A DNA stretch of 7,139 bases from an uncultured Sphingobium sp. (GTDB lineage Bacteria > Pseudomonadota > Alphaproteobacteria > Sphingomonadales > Sphingomonadaceae). The stretch covers positions 1 through 7,139 of the forward strand of contig CAMLFF010000172.1 in NCBI GenBank assembly GCA_946479185.1, written 5' to 3'. Position 1 is the first letter of the stretch. Every line of letters starts with the position of its first letter. A program made the translations under genes and the position numbers. Under the pieces are notes generated by a model. It was not told the DNA's origin. It searched no databases and saw only the letters and a program-made list of their open reading frames with translations. Of this stretch, positions 6,407 through 7,139 are shown in pieces.

Positions 6407-6685
6407 TCAAGCGCTGATATCGAAGAAGATGATCATCGCGGCTTGCGCGGCGGCAATGATGAAGAGCATTTTGGAGAAATCCTCCTTGCGCGTCTTGTGG
6501 CGGAACACCCGCCGCCCGAGCCAGGCGCCAATCGTGCCGCCCAGCGCTGCGAGCGTGAGCAAGGCGCGCTCCGATATGCGCCGCTCGCCATTGCGCGCGC
6601 GCTGCTTGTCGATCCCGAACGCTGCAAAGGCGATCAGGTTGATGGCGATGATCCAGATGATGGCGAGATGTGGGAGCTGCGTCAC
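6407..6685 (-). CDS. DUF1294 small membrane protein (GTG start)
   Basis: A 92-residue protein of unknown function matching the DUF1294 family. A hydrophobic segment at about 7-24 ([16 protein letters not shown]) leads into the signature GIDK at 24-27, then RISER at 36-40, [21 protein letters not shown] at about 45-65 with its Gly-Gly/Gly-Ala pattern and Phe-Arg-His-Lys-Thr, and Phe70. A second hydrophobic segment lies at about 73-88. It is probably an inner-membrane protein with two membrane-spanning helices and a conserved basic loop. The GTG start overlaps the ruvX stop as GTGA, suggesting translational coupling; no clear Shine-Dalgarno sequence precedes it and no in-frame ATG is available at the N-terminus. 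The family is recognised with good confidence, but no biochemical role is known to me. Confidence 0.87.
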   Translation of the reverse strand: MTQLPHLAIIWIIAINLIAFAAFGIDKQRARNGERRISERALLTLAALGGTIGAWLGRRVFRHKTRKEDFSKMLFIIAAAQAAMIIFFDISA

Positions 6686-7139
6686 TGATAGCTCAGTCTA
6701 TCAATCGCAGCCTGCAGGATCAGCGCAGCGGCGTGGGCATCGATCTTTTCAGCGCGTTTGGCGCGGCTCATGTCCTGCGCGATCATGGCGCGCTCGGCGG
6801 CGACGGTGGACCAGCGCTCGTCCCAGAGCAAAATCGGCAGCTCCAATATGGCGATGTTGCGGGCAAAAGCGCGCGAGGCCTGGCTGCGGGGGCTTTCGCT
6901 GCCATCCATGTTGAGCGGCAGGCCGATGACGAGGCCTTTTACCGATTGCTGACGGCAGAAATCGGCCAGCACATCCTTATCCTTGGTGAATTTGCCGCGC
7001 TTGTGGGTGTGGGCGGGGCTGGCGATGCTCCAGCCTGCGTCGCACAGCGCGAGGCCGATGGTCTGCGAGCCCAAGTCCATGCCCAGCAGGCGGCCACCTT
7101 GCGGTAGGGCGACGAGGAACTCGTCCTTCTCTACGGTGA
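6682..7139 (-). CDS. ruvX: Holliday junction resolvase-like protein RuvX/YqgF (5' end outside window)
   Basis: RuvX/YqgF is an RNase H-fold nuclease implicated in maturing the 5' end of 16S rRNA, and was first predicted to be a Holliday junction resolvase. 151 residues are visible, counting from the first complete codon at 7137. Hallmarks are [18 protein letters not shown] at 16-33 with catalytic Asp21, [11 protein letters not shown] at 70-80, WDERWST at 105-111 with Glu107, and [12 protein letters not shown] at 131-142 with Asp133. An in-frame ATG exists at 7080, but starting there would remove the first core strand (RLLG), and the frame remains open and family-like ([14 protein letters not shown]) to the window edge. 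The true start therefore lies just outside. The stop overlaps the DUF1294 start. Catalytic residues are intact, and identification is secure. Confidence 0.95.
   Translation of the reverse strand, partial: TVEKDEFLVALPQGGRLLGMDLGSQTIGLALCDAGWSIASPAHTHKRGKFTKDKDVLADFCRQQSVKGLVIGLPLNMDGSESPRSQASRAFARNIAILELPILLWDERWSTVAAERAMIAQDMSRAKRAEKIDAHAAALILQAAIDRLSYQ

Noticed and set aside
7078..7080. ATG as the start of ruvX
   Set aside because: It would delete the first strand of the RNase H fold (RLLG before catalytic Asp), while the family-like frame continues upstream to the window edge.

Overview
The window is a densely packed, GC-rich stretch of bacterial chromosome. It most likely comes from an alphaproteobacterium of the Sphingomonadales. 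This is inferred from the gene order and from the sequence character of SerB, the ParA-like protein, the degenerate dihydroorotase and RuvX; no database search was possible. No rRNA, tRNA, CRISPR array, insertion sequence or prophage signal is visible, and no gap between genes exceeds about 80 bases.

Layout. At the left edge the 5' half of miaA (tRNA dimethylallyltransferase) runs leftward out of the window. It is divergent from serB (phosphoserine phosphatase), with only 28 bases between the two start codons. After an 80-base gap comes a three-gene rightward cluster joined by two ATGA overlaps: an orphan ParA/MinD-type ATPase, a small protein with a disordered basic N-terminus and a ribbon-helix-helix-like C-terminus, and a lipoprotein with TPR-like repeats and a C-terminal SPOR (peptidoglycan-binding) domain. 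A TTAA-N7-TTAG element, one base from the CtrA consensus, lies in the gap upstream of the ParA gene.

The right half is a leftward cluster: ruvX (5' end cut by the window edge), a small DUF1294 membrane protein, pyrB (aspartate carbamoyltransferase) and a dihydroorotase homologue. The first pair overlaps by 4 bases and the last pair by 10. The dihydroorotase homologue has lost most of the metal-binding and catalytic residues of the family. It looks like the PyrC'/PyrX-type pseudo-dihydroorotase known from Pseudomonas, where it is a structural partner of PyrB, so a genuine dihydroorotase should be encoded elsewhere. The rightward and leftward clusters meet tail to tail with only 6 bases between their stop codons.

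How the genes work together. miaA, serB, ruvX and pyrB are housekeeping genes (tRNA modification, serine synthesis, pre-16S rRNA or recombination processing, pyrimidine synthesis). The most interesting unit is the ParA / RHH / SPOR-lipoprotein cassette. It has the parts expected of a ParF-ParG-like positioning system coupled to a cell-envelope protein that recognises septal peptidoglycan. The second most interesting is the pseudo-dihydroorotase.
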